Assembly: GCF_012034205.1 (NCBI RefSeq)
Contig: NZ_JAATEM010000020.1
Location: forward strand, 62,001 to 126,000
Direction of reading: 5' to 3'
Length of the DNA stretch: 64,000 bases
Origin: Streptomyces composti
GTDB taxonomy: Bacteria; Actinomycetota; Actinomycetes; Streptomycetales; Streptomycetaceae
Shown here: positions 27,953 through 36,885 of the stretch, piece after piece
How positions within the stretch are numbered: the first letter of the stretch is position 1
Layout of the letters: every line of letters starts with the position of its first letter
The notes under the pieces: model-generated
Database searches by the model: none
Told to the model about the DNA's origin: nothing
The model's input: the letters and a program-made list of their open reading frames with translations, nothing else
Made by a program: the position numbers and the translations under genes

Positions 27953-29073
27953 ACGCGGGGCTCGCCGGTGGTCCCGCGAGCGGGGGTGCAACCACCTTGG
28001 GAGGCTTCACCGGCGGTCAGCTGCGCAGGCTCTGTGCGGTGGCCGGGCTGTCCGAGGATGATGCGGACGGGTACGCGGAGGTGGTGGCCGGGTCGCTGGG
28101 CACGGTGGCCGGGCGGTCGCTGGATCTGCCGCCGCCGTCGCAGAGCTTCCTGTCCGACGACCACACACCGGTCGAGTTCTCGCTGTCCTGCCGGCCGGGG
28201 TCTGCTCCGGCCGTGCGGGTGCTCGTGGAACCGGGGTGCGGGGCGGGGAGCCTCGCCCGGAACGGGCGGGCGGGCCTGGCGGCGGTGCGGGCCATGACGC
28301 AGCGGTGGGGCTTCGCGACCGATTCGCTGGACGCGCTCGTGGAGCTGTTCCTGCCCGCGCGGCCGCGGGGTGTTTTCGCCCTGTGGTACGCCCTGGAGCT
28401 GCGTCCGGGCGGTGTGCCGGGCCTGAAGGTGTACCTGAATCCGGCCGCCAACGGGGAGGAACGTTCCGCCGCGACGGTGCGCGAGGCGTTGCGGCGCCTC
28501 GGGCACGAGCGGGCCCCCGACGTCCTGCCGGAGGCGGACGGCTACCCGTTCCTCGCCCTGGATCTGGGCGACTGGGACGCGCCCCGGGTGAAGGTCTATC
28601 TGCGGCACGACGCCCTCTCGGCACAGGCGGCGGGAGGCCTGTCGCGGATGCCGGCCGGCCCCGACCCCGGATCGGTCGAGGGGTTCTTCCGGGCGGCGGC
28701 GGGCGCCGACGTGCCGCTGCTGACCCGGCGGCCGGGGCTGACCTGCCACTCCTTCACCGAGACCGGCGCCGCCCGGCCGAGCGGGTTCACGCTGCACGTC
28801 CCCGTCCGTGACTACGCCGAGCACGACGGGGAGGCCCTGCGACGGGCGGCGAAGATCATGAGGGACCTCGGCATCGGGACCGCGGTCCTGAACGAGGCCC
28901 TGCGAGCCCTCACCTCGCGCCGCCTGGACGAGGGGGTGGGTCTGATCGCCTATCTGGCCCTGGCCCACCAGGAGGGCAGCCCGCCCCGGGTGACCGCGTA
29001 TCTCTCCTCGGAGGCGTATGCGGTCAGGCCGCCCAACAGGGCCCCGGCCCGCTCCGCGCAGCCGGTGTACTGA
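27949..29073 (+). CDS. DMATS-type aromatic prenyltransferase (ABBA fold)
   Basis: A 374-aa soluble enzyme that would transfer a dimethylallyl or similar group to an aromatic acceptor, classically tryptophan or an indole. The ten-strand barrel texts of the DMATS family are present: HTPVEFSLSCR and VRVLVEPGCGAGS, FALWYALELRPGGVPGLKVY with LNP, APRVKVYLRHD, GLTCHSFTE, FTLHVPVRDYAEHDGEALRR, and PPRVTAYLSSEAY. These carry the Lys/Arg/Tyr diphosphate-binding positions. It resembles streptomycete 5-/6-DMATS enzymes of the SCO7467/IptA type. The GTG at 27949 has GGGAG 6 nt upstream and overlaps the stop of the 32-codon ORF. It lies downstream of the conservon and P450 on the same strand. Confidence 0.92.
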   Translation: MNAGLAGGPASGGATTLGGFTGGQLRRLCAVAGLSEDDADGYAEVVAGSLGTVAGRSLDLPPPSQSFLSDDHTPVEFSLSCRPGSAPAVRVLVEPGCGAGSLARNGRAGLAAVRAMTQRWGFATDSLDALVELFLPARPRGVFALWYALELRPGGVPGLKVYLNPAANGEERSAATVREALRRLGHERAPDVLPEADGYPFLALDLGDWDAPRVKVYLRHDALSAQAAGGLSRMPAGPDPGSVEGFFRAAAGADVPLLTRRPGLTCHSFTETGAARPSGFTLHVPVRDYAEHDGEALRRAAKIMRDLGIGTAVLNEALRALTSRRLDEGVGLIAYLALAHQEGSPPRVTAYLSSEAYAVRPPNRAPARSAQPVY

Positions 29074-29128
29074 GCGCGGGAACAACGCCCTGGCCCGGAC
29101 GCCCGCTCGCGTCCCGGGCCGATACCGA

Positions 29129-29164
29129 ACGATGAGCGCCCCCGGTGGCGCTCATCGTCGTTTC
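29129..29164 (+). terminator. Terminator after the prenyltransferase
   Basis: Perfect 12-bp arms (ACGATGAGCGCC) and a 6-nt loop, followed by CGTTTCT. It lies 56 nt after the prenyltransferase stop and separates the module from fadD. Confidence 0.8.
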
Positions 29165-29180
29165 TGCAGGGTCCGGCCCA

Positions 29181-29208
29181 TTGACGCATCCTTACGCATG
29201 AGTAAGTT
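29181..29208 (+). promoter_or_regulatory. Promoter and small dyad upstream of the acyl-CoA synthetase
   Basis: TTGACG (29181-29186), a 16-nt spacer, and TAAGTT (29203-29208). The spacer and -10 contain CTTAC-N6-GTAAG (29191-29206). A repressor bound there would block the promoter; the fatty-acid genes of actinobacteria are often under TetR-type FadR control. Confidence 0.55.
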
Positions 29209-29280
29209 GACTCTGGAGTAAGAACGAGGGACCGCAAGCACCGTCCGAGCACATCAGCAACAGCGCGACCGGGAGCCGCC

Positions 29281-31197
29281 ATGGGCGTACGCAAGGATCT
29301 GAAGCGGGCGAAACGACGCACCGACCTGGCCACCCGCACCAGGGTCGAGACCGTGCGGGACGAGCAAGGCGTCGTCCGCGAGGTGCGTGCCCAGCCGCTC
29401 GTCCCGCGGCCGGCCGCCGGCAGCACCGCCGACATCCCGTTCACCAACGCCGCCGAGGCGCCGGACGAAGTGGTGCTGCGCCGGGAGCGGGACGGCGCCT
29501 GGCAGCTGGTGACGGCGGCGGCCTTCGCCCGGGAGGTCACCGAGGTGGCCAAGGGCCTGATCGCGGCCGGACTCGAGCCCGGTGACCGGGTCGCGGTGAT
29601 GTCCCGCACCCGTTACGAGTGGACGGTGCTGGACTTCGCGATCTGGTCGGCCGGCGGTCAGTCGGTCCCCGTGTACGCCACCTCGTCAGCGGCCCAGGTG
29701 GAGTGGATCGTCCGGGACTCCGGCGCCCGGTACGTCGTCACGGAGACCGGGGAGAACACGGCCACGGTCACCGCGGGCACCGCCTCGCACGCCTCTCCCC
29801 CGCGCATCTGGGAGCTGGACTCGGGCGCCCTCGCCGAGCTGGCCGCCCTCGGCCGGGACGTGTCCGACGAGGAGGTGACCAAGCGGCGCGCGGCCCTGAC
29901 CCCCGAGACCACGGCGACCATCTGCTACACCTCCGGCACCACCGGCCGCCCCAAGGGCTGCGTCCTCACCCACGGCAATCTGCACGCCGAGGCGGCCAAC
30001 ACGGTCGAGCTGCTGCACCCGATCTTCAAGGAGGTCACCGACCAGGTCGCCTCCACGCTGCTGTTCCTGCCGCTGGCCCACATCCTCGGGCGCACCCTGC
30101 AGATCGCGTGCCTGATGGGCCGCATCGAGATCGGCCACTGCCCGAGCATCAAGCCCGACGACCTGCGGCCGGCCCTCAAGGCGTTCCGGCCCACCTTCCT
30201 GGTCGGCGTCCCCTACCTCTTCGAGAAGATCCACGACACCGGCCGTGCCACCGCCGAGAAGATCGGCCGGGGCGCCTCCTTCGAACGCGCCCACCGCATC
30301 GCGGTCCGCTTCGGCGAGGCCCATCTGAACAAGTTCCTGGGCCGGGGCAAGGGTCCTGGCCCCGGCCTGTACGCCGCCTGGGCGCTGTACGACCTGCTCG
30401 TCTACCGCCGGGTCCGCAAGGAGCTGGGCGGCCGGCTGCGCTACGCCATCAGCGGCGGCTCCCCGCTGGAACGCGACCTCAACCTGTTCTTCTACGCGGC
30501 CGGGATCATGGTCTACGAGGGCTACGGGCTGACCGAGACCACCGCCGCGGCGACCATCGTGCCGCCGCTCAGTCCCCGCCCCGGCACGGTGGGCCTGCCG
30601 GTGCCGGGCACGGCGGTCCGGATCGCCGACGACGGCGAGGTGCTGGTCAAGGGCGGCATCGTCTTCGGCTCCTACTGGAACAACCCGAGCGCCACCGAGG
30701 AGGTCCTCGACGACGGCTGGTTCGCCACCGGGGACCTGGGCTCCCTCGACGAGGACGGCTTCCTCACCATCACAGGACGCAAGAAGGACCTCCTGGTCAC
30801 CACCGGCGGCAAGAACGTCTCCCCGGCCGTGCTCGAGGACCGGCTGCGCAGCCGGCCGCCGATCGGGCAGTGCCTGGTCGTCGGCGACAACCGGCCGTTC
30901 GTCGCCGCGCTGATCACCCTCGACCCGGAGACGGTCGCGCACTGGCTCGCGGTGCGGAAGATGCCCGCCGACACCCCGATGTCCGAGGTGGTGCGGGACC
31001 CGAGGATGCTCGCCGATGTGCAGAGGGCCGTGGACTACGCCAACGAGGCCGTCTCCCGCGCCGAGTCGATCCGCGCCTTCCGGGTGGTGGAGGGCGAGTT
31101 CAGCGAGGAGAACGGACTGCTGACGCCCTCGCTGAAGGTGAAGCGGAAGGCAGTGCAGGAGGCGTACGCCAAGGAGATCGAGGCGCTGTACTCCTGA
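29281..31197 (+). CDS. Long-chain fatty-acid-CoA ligase (AMP-forming)
   Basis: A 638-aa adenylate-forming enzyme that activates fatty acids to acyl-CoA. The P-loop is YTSGTTGRPKGC. The A5 motif is GYGLTETTAAAT, the A7/A8 region WFATGDLGSLDEDGFLTITG then RKKDLLVTTGGKNVSP, and the A10 lysine is near SLKVKRK. Length and the VSGGSPLERDLNLFF-like text (here YAISGGSPLERDLNLFFYAA) fit the FACL15/FadD15 group, which acts on long-chain acids. It is monocistronic, with its own promoter and a GGGAG RBS. Convergent with the VWA lipoprotein gene. Confidence 0.93.
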   Translation: MGVRKDLKRAKRRTDLATRTRVETVRDEQGVVREVRAQPLVPRPAAGSTADIPFTNAAEAPDEVVLRRERDGAWQLVTAAAFAREVTEVAKGLIAAGLEPGDRVAVMSRTRYEWTVLDFAIWSAGGQSVPVYATSSAAQVEWIVRDSGARYVVTETGENTATVTAGTASHASPPRIWELDSGALAELAALGRDVSDEEVTKRRAALTPETTATICYTSGTTGRPKGCVLTHGNLHAEAANTVELLHPIFKEVTDQVASTLLFLPLAHILGRTLQIACLMGRIEIGHCPSIKPDDLRPALKAFRPTFLVGVPYLFEKIHDTGRATAEKIGRGASFERAHRIAVRFGEAHLNKFLGRGKGPGPGLYAAWALYDLLVYRRVRKELGGRLRYAISGGSPLERDLNLFFYAAGIMVYEGYGLTETTAAATIVPPLSPRPGTVGLPVPGTAVRIADDGEVLVKGGIVFGSYWNNPSATEEVLDDGWFATGDLGSLDEDGFLTITGRKKDLLVTTGGKNVSPAVLEDRLRSRPPIGQCLVVGDNRPFVAALITLDPETVAHWLAVRKMPADTPMSEVVRDPRMLADVQRAVDYANEAVSRAESIRAFRVVEGEFSEENGLLTPSLKVKRKAVQEAYAKEIEALYS

Positions 31198-31276
31198 CCG
31201 GCGCCCCGCGGACCGGACTGCCGGCCGGCGCCCCGCGGCCCGGGCGCCGGTCGGGACGGCTGGGGGCGCCGCCCGC

Positions 31277-32824
31277 TCAGTCCAGGCGGTCGGCGGTGCG
31301 GATCGCCCGGGCGAGTCCGCGCACCTCCTCGTCCTCGGTGCGCGCCGCCAAGTCGTCCGCGCGCTGGGCGAGTTCGCCGAGTGACGGGGCGCCGGGCAAG
31401 CCGCTGCCGCGGTGGCCCGCGGAACGGAGGGCGTCGGCGAAGTAGGCGGCGGTGGCGGTGACGGCGAGGCCCCGGTCCGCGGACCACACGGACTCCTCGA
31501 GGGCGCCGGTCTCCAGGTCGCCGGACTCCTCGTGCGGGCTGCGCGTGCCCGGGTCGAGCCAGCGCACGGTGGCGGTGGCGAGGTGCCCGTCGGCCCCGGG
31601 CCGGGTGCGCACCGCGTACAGGGCGGTGACGGTGTGCCCGGGTCCGACCTCGCCGCCGTCCACCCGGTCGTCGCGGAAGTCGTCGTCGGCGACGCGGCGG
31701 TTGTCGTAGCCGACCAGGGCGAACTCGGCGACCGTCTCCGGGTCGAAGGCCACCTGGGCCTTGGCGTCTCGGGCGGTCAGCTCGATGTTGCGGGGCAGCT
31801 CCTCGCAGAAGACCCTGCGGCCCTCCTCCTCGTCGGAGACGTACACCGTGTGGCCGTCGCCCCGGTCGGCGAGGCGTTCCATCAGGGCGTCGCCGTAGTC
31901 GCTGCCGACGCCGACGCCGAAGAGGGTGATGCCGTGTTCGCGGCGGTGCTCCGCGATGCGTTCCAGGATCGCCTCGGCGTCGGTCTCCCCCGTGTTGGCG
32001 AGCGCGTCGGAGACCAGGACGACCCGGTTGACGGCGCCCCTGCGCAATCCCTCGACGGCGGTCTCGTAGCCGGTCCCGACCCCCGCGGCGAGGTTGGTGG
32101 AGTGGGTGGGCGACAGGCCCTCGACGGCGTCGTGGATCCTGCCCCGGTTGCCGCCGAGCCGGGTCATCGGCAGGACCGTCTCGGCCTCGTCGCTGAAGGT
32201 GACCACGGCCACCGAGTCGTCGTCGCGCAGCCGGTCGGTCATCACGCCGAGGGACTTCTTGGCCAGGTCCAGACGGCCCGGTTCGGCCATCGAGCCGGAG
32301 ATGTCGATGACGAACGTCAGGGCGGCGGGGGCGCGGCGGGCGGAGTCCTCGGCGGCCCGGGTGGCGAGGCCCACGCGGACCAGGGACCAGTCCTTCTCCC
32401 CGGTGCGGGCCCCGTCGACCGTGACGGTGAAGCCGTCGCCGCCGGGGCGTTCGTAGTCCTGGCGGAAGCTGTTGACGAACTCCTCCGGCCGGACGGTGGA
32501 CGGGTCGGGCAGCCGGCCGTCGGCGAGGGTGCGGCGGGCGTAGCCGTAGGAGGCGGTGTCCACGTCGAGCGCGAACGTGGACAGGTAGTCGGGCTCGGGC
32601 GCGATGCCGCGGGAGTCCTGCTCGCCCTCGCTCGCGCCGTTCCTCGGCCCCTCGGGTGCGGGCAGCGGCGCCGAGCCGTCGCCGCGCGAGCCGTCGTAGC
32701 GGCTGTCGGTGGCGCTCTTGCCGCCTCCGTCGCTGCTCCCGCTGCATCCGGTGAGCAGCAGACCGCTCGCCGCCGTGAGCGCGAGCAGCGCCCCGCCGAG
32801 CCGTCGTGTCCGGTGCCACTTCAT
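31277..32824 (-). CDS. Lipoprotein with von Willebrand factor A domain
   Basis: A 515-aa predicted lipoprotein of the outer cytoplasmic-membrane face. The signal is MKWHRTRRLGGALLALTAAS with lipobox LLTGC (Cys about residue 27). A Gly/Ser/Asp linker is followed by the DUF3520/VWA layout of YfbK-type proteins: STFALDVDTASYGYARRTLA, RPEEFVNSFRQDYERP, MIDAS motif FVIDISGSMAEPGRL, LVSDALANTGETD, then a C-terminal DUF3520-like region with ELARDAKAQVAFDPE-type text. VWA domains bind partners through a metal ion; the partner is unknown. The ATG at 32824 gives a standard signal peptide; a longer in-frame start does not. Confidence 0.9.
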   Translation of the reverse strand: MKWHRTRRLGGALLALTAASGLLLTGCSGSSDGGGKSATDSRYDGSRGDGSAPLPAPEGPRNGASEGEQDSRGIAPEPDYLSTFALDVDTASYGYARRTLADGRLPDPSTVRPEEFVNSFRQDYERPGGDGFTVTVDGARTGEKDWSLVRVGLATRAAEDSARRAPAALTFVIDISGSMAEPGRLDLAKKSLGVMTDRLRDDDSVAVVTFSDEAETVLPMTRLGGNRGRIHDAVEGLSPTHSTNLAAGVGTGYETAVEGLRRGAVNRVVLVSDALANTGETDAEAILERIAEHRREHGITLFGVGVGSDYGDALMERLADRGDGHTVYVSDEEEGRRVFCEELPRNIELTARDAKAQVAFDPETVAEFALVGYDNRRVADDDFRDDRVDGGEVGPGHTVTALYAVRTRPGADGHLATATVRWLDPGTRSPHEESGDLETGALEESVWSADRGLAVTATAAYFADALRSAGHRGSGLPGAPSLGELAQRADDLAARTEDEEVRGLARAIRTADRLD

Positions 32825-33169
32825 CTTCGGTGCCCCCTGGGTGCGTTGGCCGACTTCTGTGACTGTGACGGCGGAGCACACCGGAACGTGCGCTGCGGAG
32901 CGTCACAGCTGTGTCTCGAAGCGGCCACGGTGACCGGTCGCCGAGACCGGTGGGGGATCTTCCGTTGACCTGGCCAGGCGCGCCGCCACCGGCCGGAAGA
33001 GGCACGGGCCAGTGCGCACGCCCCCCGCGGCGGGCGTTACCCGCCGTGCGCGGGGCGGGCGCCGTGTGTGACACGACCGTCACACGGCCGGCTGCGGGGG
33101 GCCGCGGCGCCCGTCCGGCGATGATGGAGAGGAGGAGCACTGACCGGACCACGGAAGGACAGCATCCCG
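32825..33169. promoter_or_regulatory. Divergent intergenic region with two palindromes
   Basis: 345 bases between divergent genes, no coding frame. They contain CACAGCTGTG (32904-32913) and an inverted repeat with 7-bp GTGTGAC arms and a 6-nt spacer (33066-33085), 84 nt before the CBS gene. The second resembles a CRP-type box but with the wrong spacing. Confidence 0.45.
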
Positions 33170-33814
33170 ATGAGCCACCAGAAGGTGCGCGACGTGATGA
33201 GCGACGCGGTCGTCCGCATTCCGCCCGGGATGCCGTTCAAGGAGATCGCGTACCTGCTGCTGGAGTACGACATCACGGCGGTTCCCGTGGTGGACGCCGA
33301 GGACCGGCCGCTGGGCGTGGTGTCGGAGGCGGATCTGCTGCACAAGATGTGGGGGTGGTCGCAGGACGGCGGCGACGGCACGCCGGAGGCGGCGCGGCGC
33401 CTCGCCAAGGCCTGGGCCACCGATGCGGGAGGTCTGATGACCTCGCCGCCGGTGTGCGCCCTCGAGGACTGGGACGTGGTGCAGGCCGCCCGGGTGATGG
33501 CCGAGCGGGGCATCAAGCGGCTGCTGGTCGTCGACGGGGACGGCCGGCTGATCGGCGTGGTGAGCCGGAGCGATCTGCTGCGGGTCTTCGTGCGCAAGGA
33601 CCAGGCCATCCGCACCGAGATCGTGGAGGAGGTCCTGGTCAGGCAGCTCGGTGAGGCTCCGTCGGCGGTGCACGTGGATGTGTCGCACGGCCATGTGGTG
33701 CTCACCGGGCGGCTCACCACCGGGGCGACGGTGCAGGAGCTGGAGAAGCTGTGCCGGGACGTGGACGGCGTGGTGGACGTGGAGTTCCGGCCGCTTCCGG
33801 AGGCCGGTGACTGA
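33170..33814 (+). CDS. CBS-pair and BON domain protein
   Basis: A 214-aa cytosolic protein. Residues 1-65 and 87-147 are a CBS pair (VRDVMSDAVVRIPPGMPFKE and AVPVVDAEDRPLGVVSEADL; then GLMTSPPVCALEDWDVVQAA and RLLVVDGDGRLIGVVSRSDL). These bind adenosine nucleotides and sense energy state. Residues 150-210 form a BON domain (IVEEVLVRQLGEAPSAVHVD, GHVVLTGRLTTGATVQELEK). This CBS-CBS-BON combination is a frequent actinobacterial stress protein. The ATG has an upstream GGA-type RBS. Its exact target is unknown. Confidence 0.92.
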   Translation: MSHQKVRDVMSDAVVRIPPGMPFKEIAYLLLEYDITAVPVVDAEDRPLGVVSEADLLHKMWGWSQDGGDGTPEAARRLAKAWATDAGGLMTSPPVCALEDWDVVQAARVMAERGIKRLLVVDGDGRLIGVVSRSDLLRVFVRKDQAIRTEIVEEVLVRQLGEAPSAVHVDVSHGHVVLTGRLTTGATVQELEKLCRDVDGVVDVEFRPLPEAGD

Positions 33815-33928
33815 GCTCCGCCGGCGGGTGCGTTCGCCCGTCGGGGAGCGGATGCCCCCGGACGGGTGAACGCCGGGTGACCGTCAGGAGACGCGACCGG
33901 GGCCGGGGAGGGAGCCGGCCGGAGGCCG

Positions 33929-34981
33929 TCAGGCGGCGGGGAACTGGTCGGGGGTACGGATGCGGTCGCGGATCCAGACCCCCGCCGGCTTCAGCGAGGC
34001 GGTGCCCGCCCAGGGGCCCTGGGCGTCGCAGGTGCCGGTGTCGAAGACGGCGCCGCTGCGGCGGTCGTCGGAGAAGTTCCAGTTGACCCAGCTGATCTTC
34101 TTGTCGGCCATCAGGTCCAGGTACCGCTGGGACATCGCGAAGTCGTCGGCGCCCTCTCCCGCGTGGTTCTGGGTACCGAACTCGGTGACGAGGACCGGGA
34201 TGCGGTCGGCGGCGCGGGACAGGGTCGCCAGGTACTCCTCGCGGTGCGAGCCGGCGTAGAAGTGAAACGTGTACATGATGTTGGCGGCCCGCACGGGGTC
34301 GTTCACGATCTCGGTCTCGTCGGCCCCCTCGGAGACGCCGAGCGAGGACCAGGCCCGGGTGCCGACGAGGACGGGCGCGTCCGGGGCGACGCCGCGGATG
34401 ACCGGCACGAGCTGCTCGGCGTAGCTCCTGATGCGCGACCAGCCGACTCCGCTGGGCTCGTTGGCGATCTCGTAGAGGATGTTGTTCCGGCCGGCGTGGC
34501 GCCGGGCGATCTCGGTGAAGAACGTGCGGGCGGCGGCGAGGCTGGTGTGGGGGTCGCCGGGGTGGAGCACGTGCCAGTCGACGATGACGTACATGCCGCG
34601 TTCGCTCGCCTGCCGGATCAGCCGGTCGGCGAGGTCGGTGAAGTGCCGGGGGTCGGTCTCGTAGCCGCCCTCCTGCACATAGGTGGAGACGCGCAGGACG
34701 TCGGCGTTCCAGTCGTGAGCGAGGGCGTCGAGCGAGCCGTCGGTGAGGCAGTGCGGGTACCACTGGGTGCCGTGGGTGCTCATGCCGCGCAGCTGGATCG
34801 CGTTGCCGCGTTCGTTGCAGAGCTTGACGCCGCAGACCCGGAGCCGTCCGTTGGCCTCGACGGGTGTGGCGGCGGCCGGTGAGCCGGCGGTGGCCGCGGG
34901 TGCGGAGGCGAGGGCGAGGAGGAGGCCGCCGAGGGCCGCGGTCAGTGCGGCCGGGCGCCGGGAAGTACGTGCCGGTCTCAT
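33929..34981 (-). CDS. Secreted glycoside hydrolase family 5 (endoglucanase-like)
   Basis: A 350-aa secreted beta-glycanase. The signal is MRPARTSRRPAALTAALGGL and continues to ATA. The catalytic (beta/alpha)8 barrel shows GVKLCNERGNAIQLRGMSTH, DWHVLHPGDPH, the acid/base YEIANEPSG and the nucleophile VLVTEFGTQ, then ISWVNWNFSD. This is the classic GH5 cellulase set, subfamily 2-like. There is no cellulose-binding domain, which many streptomycete endoglucanases carry, so it is a catalytic-domain-only enzyme. A sugar-repressor-like palindrome lies 28 nt upstream of the start. Confidence 0.92.
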   Translation of the reverse strand: MRPARTSRRPAALTAALGGLLLALASAPAATAGSPAAATPVEANGRLRVCGVKLCNERGNAIQLRGMSTHGTQWYPHCLTDGSLDALAHDWNADVLRVSTYVQEGGYETDPRHFTDLADRLIRQASERGMYVIVDWHVLHPGDPHTSLAAARTFFTEIARRHAGRNNILYEIANEPSGVGWSRIRSYAEQLVPVIRGVAPDAPVLVGTRAWSSLGVSEGADETEIVNDPVRAANIMYTFHFYAGSHREEYLATLSRAADRIPVLVTEFGTQNHAGEGADDFAMSQRYLDLMADKKISWVNWNFSDDRRSGAVFDTGTCDAQGPWAGTASLKPAGVWIRDRIRTPDQFPAA

Positions 34982-35008
34982 GTGGGGGGCTCCGATCACG
35001 CGGAAGTT

Positions 35009-35021
35009 AGGAAACTTTCCT
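35009..35021. promoter_or_regulatory. AGGAAA-C-TTTCCT palindrome upstream of the GH5 gene
   Basis: A 13-bp perfect palindrome (near-perfect over 17 bp: TTAGGAAACTTTCCTGA), 28 nt before the ATG. Such TTAGGAAA/TTTCCTAA dyads are common upstream of streptomycete glycosidase genes and are attributed to ROK-family repressors such as CsnR. Confidence 0.6.
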
Positions 35022-35197
35022 GACGATGCATGGAACAAGAGCCGGCACGGGTTGGCAAGGTCCATGACGCCCGTGCGGAAACGACCGCGGCCTGCCCGGC
35101 CCGGGCCATGGGCGGGACCGAAAGCCCGTCGGCGGGGCGAGCAGGACGATCGGCGGGCGTACCGGCGCGGGGCCGGCGGGCGGGGAACGGCGGGCGG

Positions 35198-36811
35198 TCA
35201 GCCGTCGGGGACGCCGGGGCGGGTCTCCTCCGTCACCGGTGCGGTCTCCACCCGGCCGCCCGGATGGCGCAGGGCGCACAGGAAGGCGAGCCCCAGGGCG
35301 ATCGCCATGCCGTAGAACACCCACTGGTTGGCCTCGGCGAAATCCATCCGCACCGCCGCCATGACCTCCCGCATCGTCTCGGCGGCCGTCCCGCTGCCCT
35401 CCGGCACGCGGGTGTCGGCGCTTCCGCTCACCGTCTCGGTGACCTGGCGGGCCACGTCCTCGGCCTCCTGCTGCGGCATGCCCCGCGAGGTCAGGGTGCC
35501 GACCACCCTGTCCGTGGTGACGTGCGTGAGGACCGTGCCGTACACGGCGAGACCCACGCTCGCCGCGTAGTTGCGCACGGTCTGGGTCACGCCGGTGACC
35601 TCGCCGTAGGAGGCGTCGATGGCGCGGTTGACGGCGTCCGTGGACGCCGGGGCGAGGATGAACCCGATGCCCGCTCCGGCGAGCGCGGCGTACGGCCACT
35701 GGTCGTGCATCGACAGGTTGGTCATCTCCCCCGCCCAGAGCGCGAAGCCGACGGTGCCGAGCACGGCGCCGAGCTTCAGCGCGGGGCGCGCCCCGCTCTT
35801 GTCGAGGATCCGCCCGCCCCACTGGGAGGCGATGGCGAAGCCCGCGAAGAAGTACAGCAGGAACAGGGCCGCCTGGTTCGGGGAGGCGCTCAGCGACACC
35901 TGGGCGTAGACGGAGGCGAAGAAGAACAGCGGCACGAAGGCGAGCATCGCGAAGAAGAGCACCGCGATGTCGGCTGCGAAGGCCCGATCGCGGAAGACCC
36001 GCAGGTTGATCAGCGGATGCCGGACCCGCCACTCGTAGCGGACGAACACCACGAGCACGGCGAGGCCGCCCACGATGCAGGCCCAGGTCGCCGGGCTGTC
36101 CCAGCCCCAGGACCAGGCCTGCTGGAAGCCGAGCACGCTCAGCCCCATGCCGACGGCGACCAGGGCGGCACCGGGCAGGTCCAGCGACTCGCGGCGCGGC
36201 CGGTCGGCGATCCGGGCCAGGAAGGTCAGCACCAGCGCCACGACCGCCACCGGGACGTTGACCCAGAAGACGGCGCGCCAGGTCCAGGCCGTGAGCCAGC
36301 CGCCGAGCAGCGGCCCGACGGCGGTCAGCGCTCCGGACAGACCGAAGAACAGCGCGAGTGCACGCCCCCGCCGCTCCACCGGGAACACCGCGACGACGAC
36401 GGCCAGGGCGGCCGGGAACATGAGCGCGGCGCCGAAGCCCTGGGTGGCCCGGAAGACGATCAGCCAGGGCTGTGCGACGTCGCCCTCGGGCACGCAGCCG
36501 CACAGCACCGACGAGACGGTGAAGATCAGCGTTCCGGCGATCACCACGCGTCTCGGTCCGAGCAGGTCCGCGAGCCGGCCGCCCAGGGCGAAGAAGGCGG
36601 CGAGGGACAGCAGATAGGCGTTGACGACCCACTGCATGCCCGAGGTGGACAGATCGAGCTCGTGGACGATGTCCGGGGCGGCGATGGCGACGATGGTCTG
36701 GTCGATGAAGGTCATCGAGACGGCGAACAGCATCGCGGCCAGTGCCAGATACTGGCGCGGCGTCTCACGCGGTCCGGGAGCGGTCTGGCCGCGCCCTTCG
36801 TACGTGCTCAT
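35198..36811 (-). CDS. MFS drug exporter, DHA2 family (14 TM)
   Basis: A 537-aa proton-driven multidrug efflux protein. About fourteen membrane helices start with LALAAMLFAVSMTFIDQTIV, with DHA motif-C-like GPLLGGWLTAWTWRAVFWVN and motif A (GRLADLLGPRRVVIAG). The pattern LDLSTSGMQWVVNAYLLSLA is typical of EmrB/QacA transporters. The C-terminal tail is hydrophilic. The start at 36811 precedes the first helix directly, and longer extensions contain no helix. No adjacent regulator is present, since the next gene upstream is a pseudogene. Confidence 0.93.
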   Translation of the reverse strand: MSTYEGRGQTAPGPRETPRQYLALAAMLFAVSMTFIDQTIVAIAAPDIVHELDLSTSGMQWVVNAYLLSLAAFFALGGRLADLLGPRRVVIAGTLIFTVSSVLCGCVPEGDVAQPWLIVFRATQGFGAALMFPAALAVVVAVFPVERRGRALALFFGLSGALTAVGPLLGGWLTAWTWRAVFWVNVPVAVVALVLTFLARIADRPRRESLDLPGAALVAVGMGLSVLGFQQAWSWGWDSPATWACIVGGLAVLVVFVRYEWRVRHPLINLRVFRDRAFAADIAVLFFAMLAFVPLFFFASVYAQVSLSASPNQAALFLLYFFAGFAIASQWGGRILDKSGARPALKLGAVLGTVGFALWAGEMTNLSMHDQWPYAALAGAGIGFILAPASTDAVNRAIDASYGEVTGVTQTVRNYAASVGLAVYGTVLTHVTTDRVVGTLTSRGMPQQEAEDVARQVTETVSGSADTRVPEGSGTAAETMREVMAAVRMDFAEANQWVFYGMAIALGLAFLCALRHPGGRVETAPVTEETRPGVPDG

Positions 36812-36885
36812 TCGTTCAGTCTGCAACCGCCTCCCGGCCGCCGCATCCGGCGAGCGGACGCCGCCCCCGGCGGGCGGGCCGCGGG

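Noticed and set aside
27807-28061. An 84-codon frame beginning in the prenyltransferase leader, with Trp-containing text MPWTTYPWTPD, as a tryptophan leader peptide
   Set aside because: Its internal ATG directly abuts the GAGGAG with no spacing, and the frame runs deep into the prenyltransferase gene.
33066-33085. CRP-type binding site before the CBS gene
   Set aside because: The GTGTGAC/GTCACAC arms are right, but the spacing does not match either the classical or the streptomycete CRP consensus.
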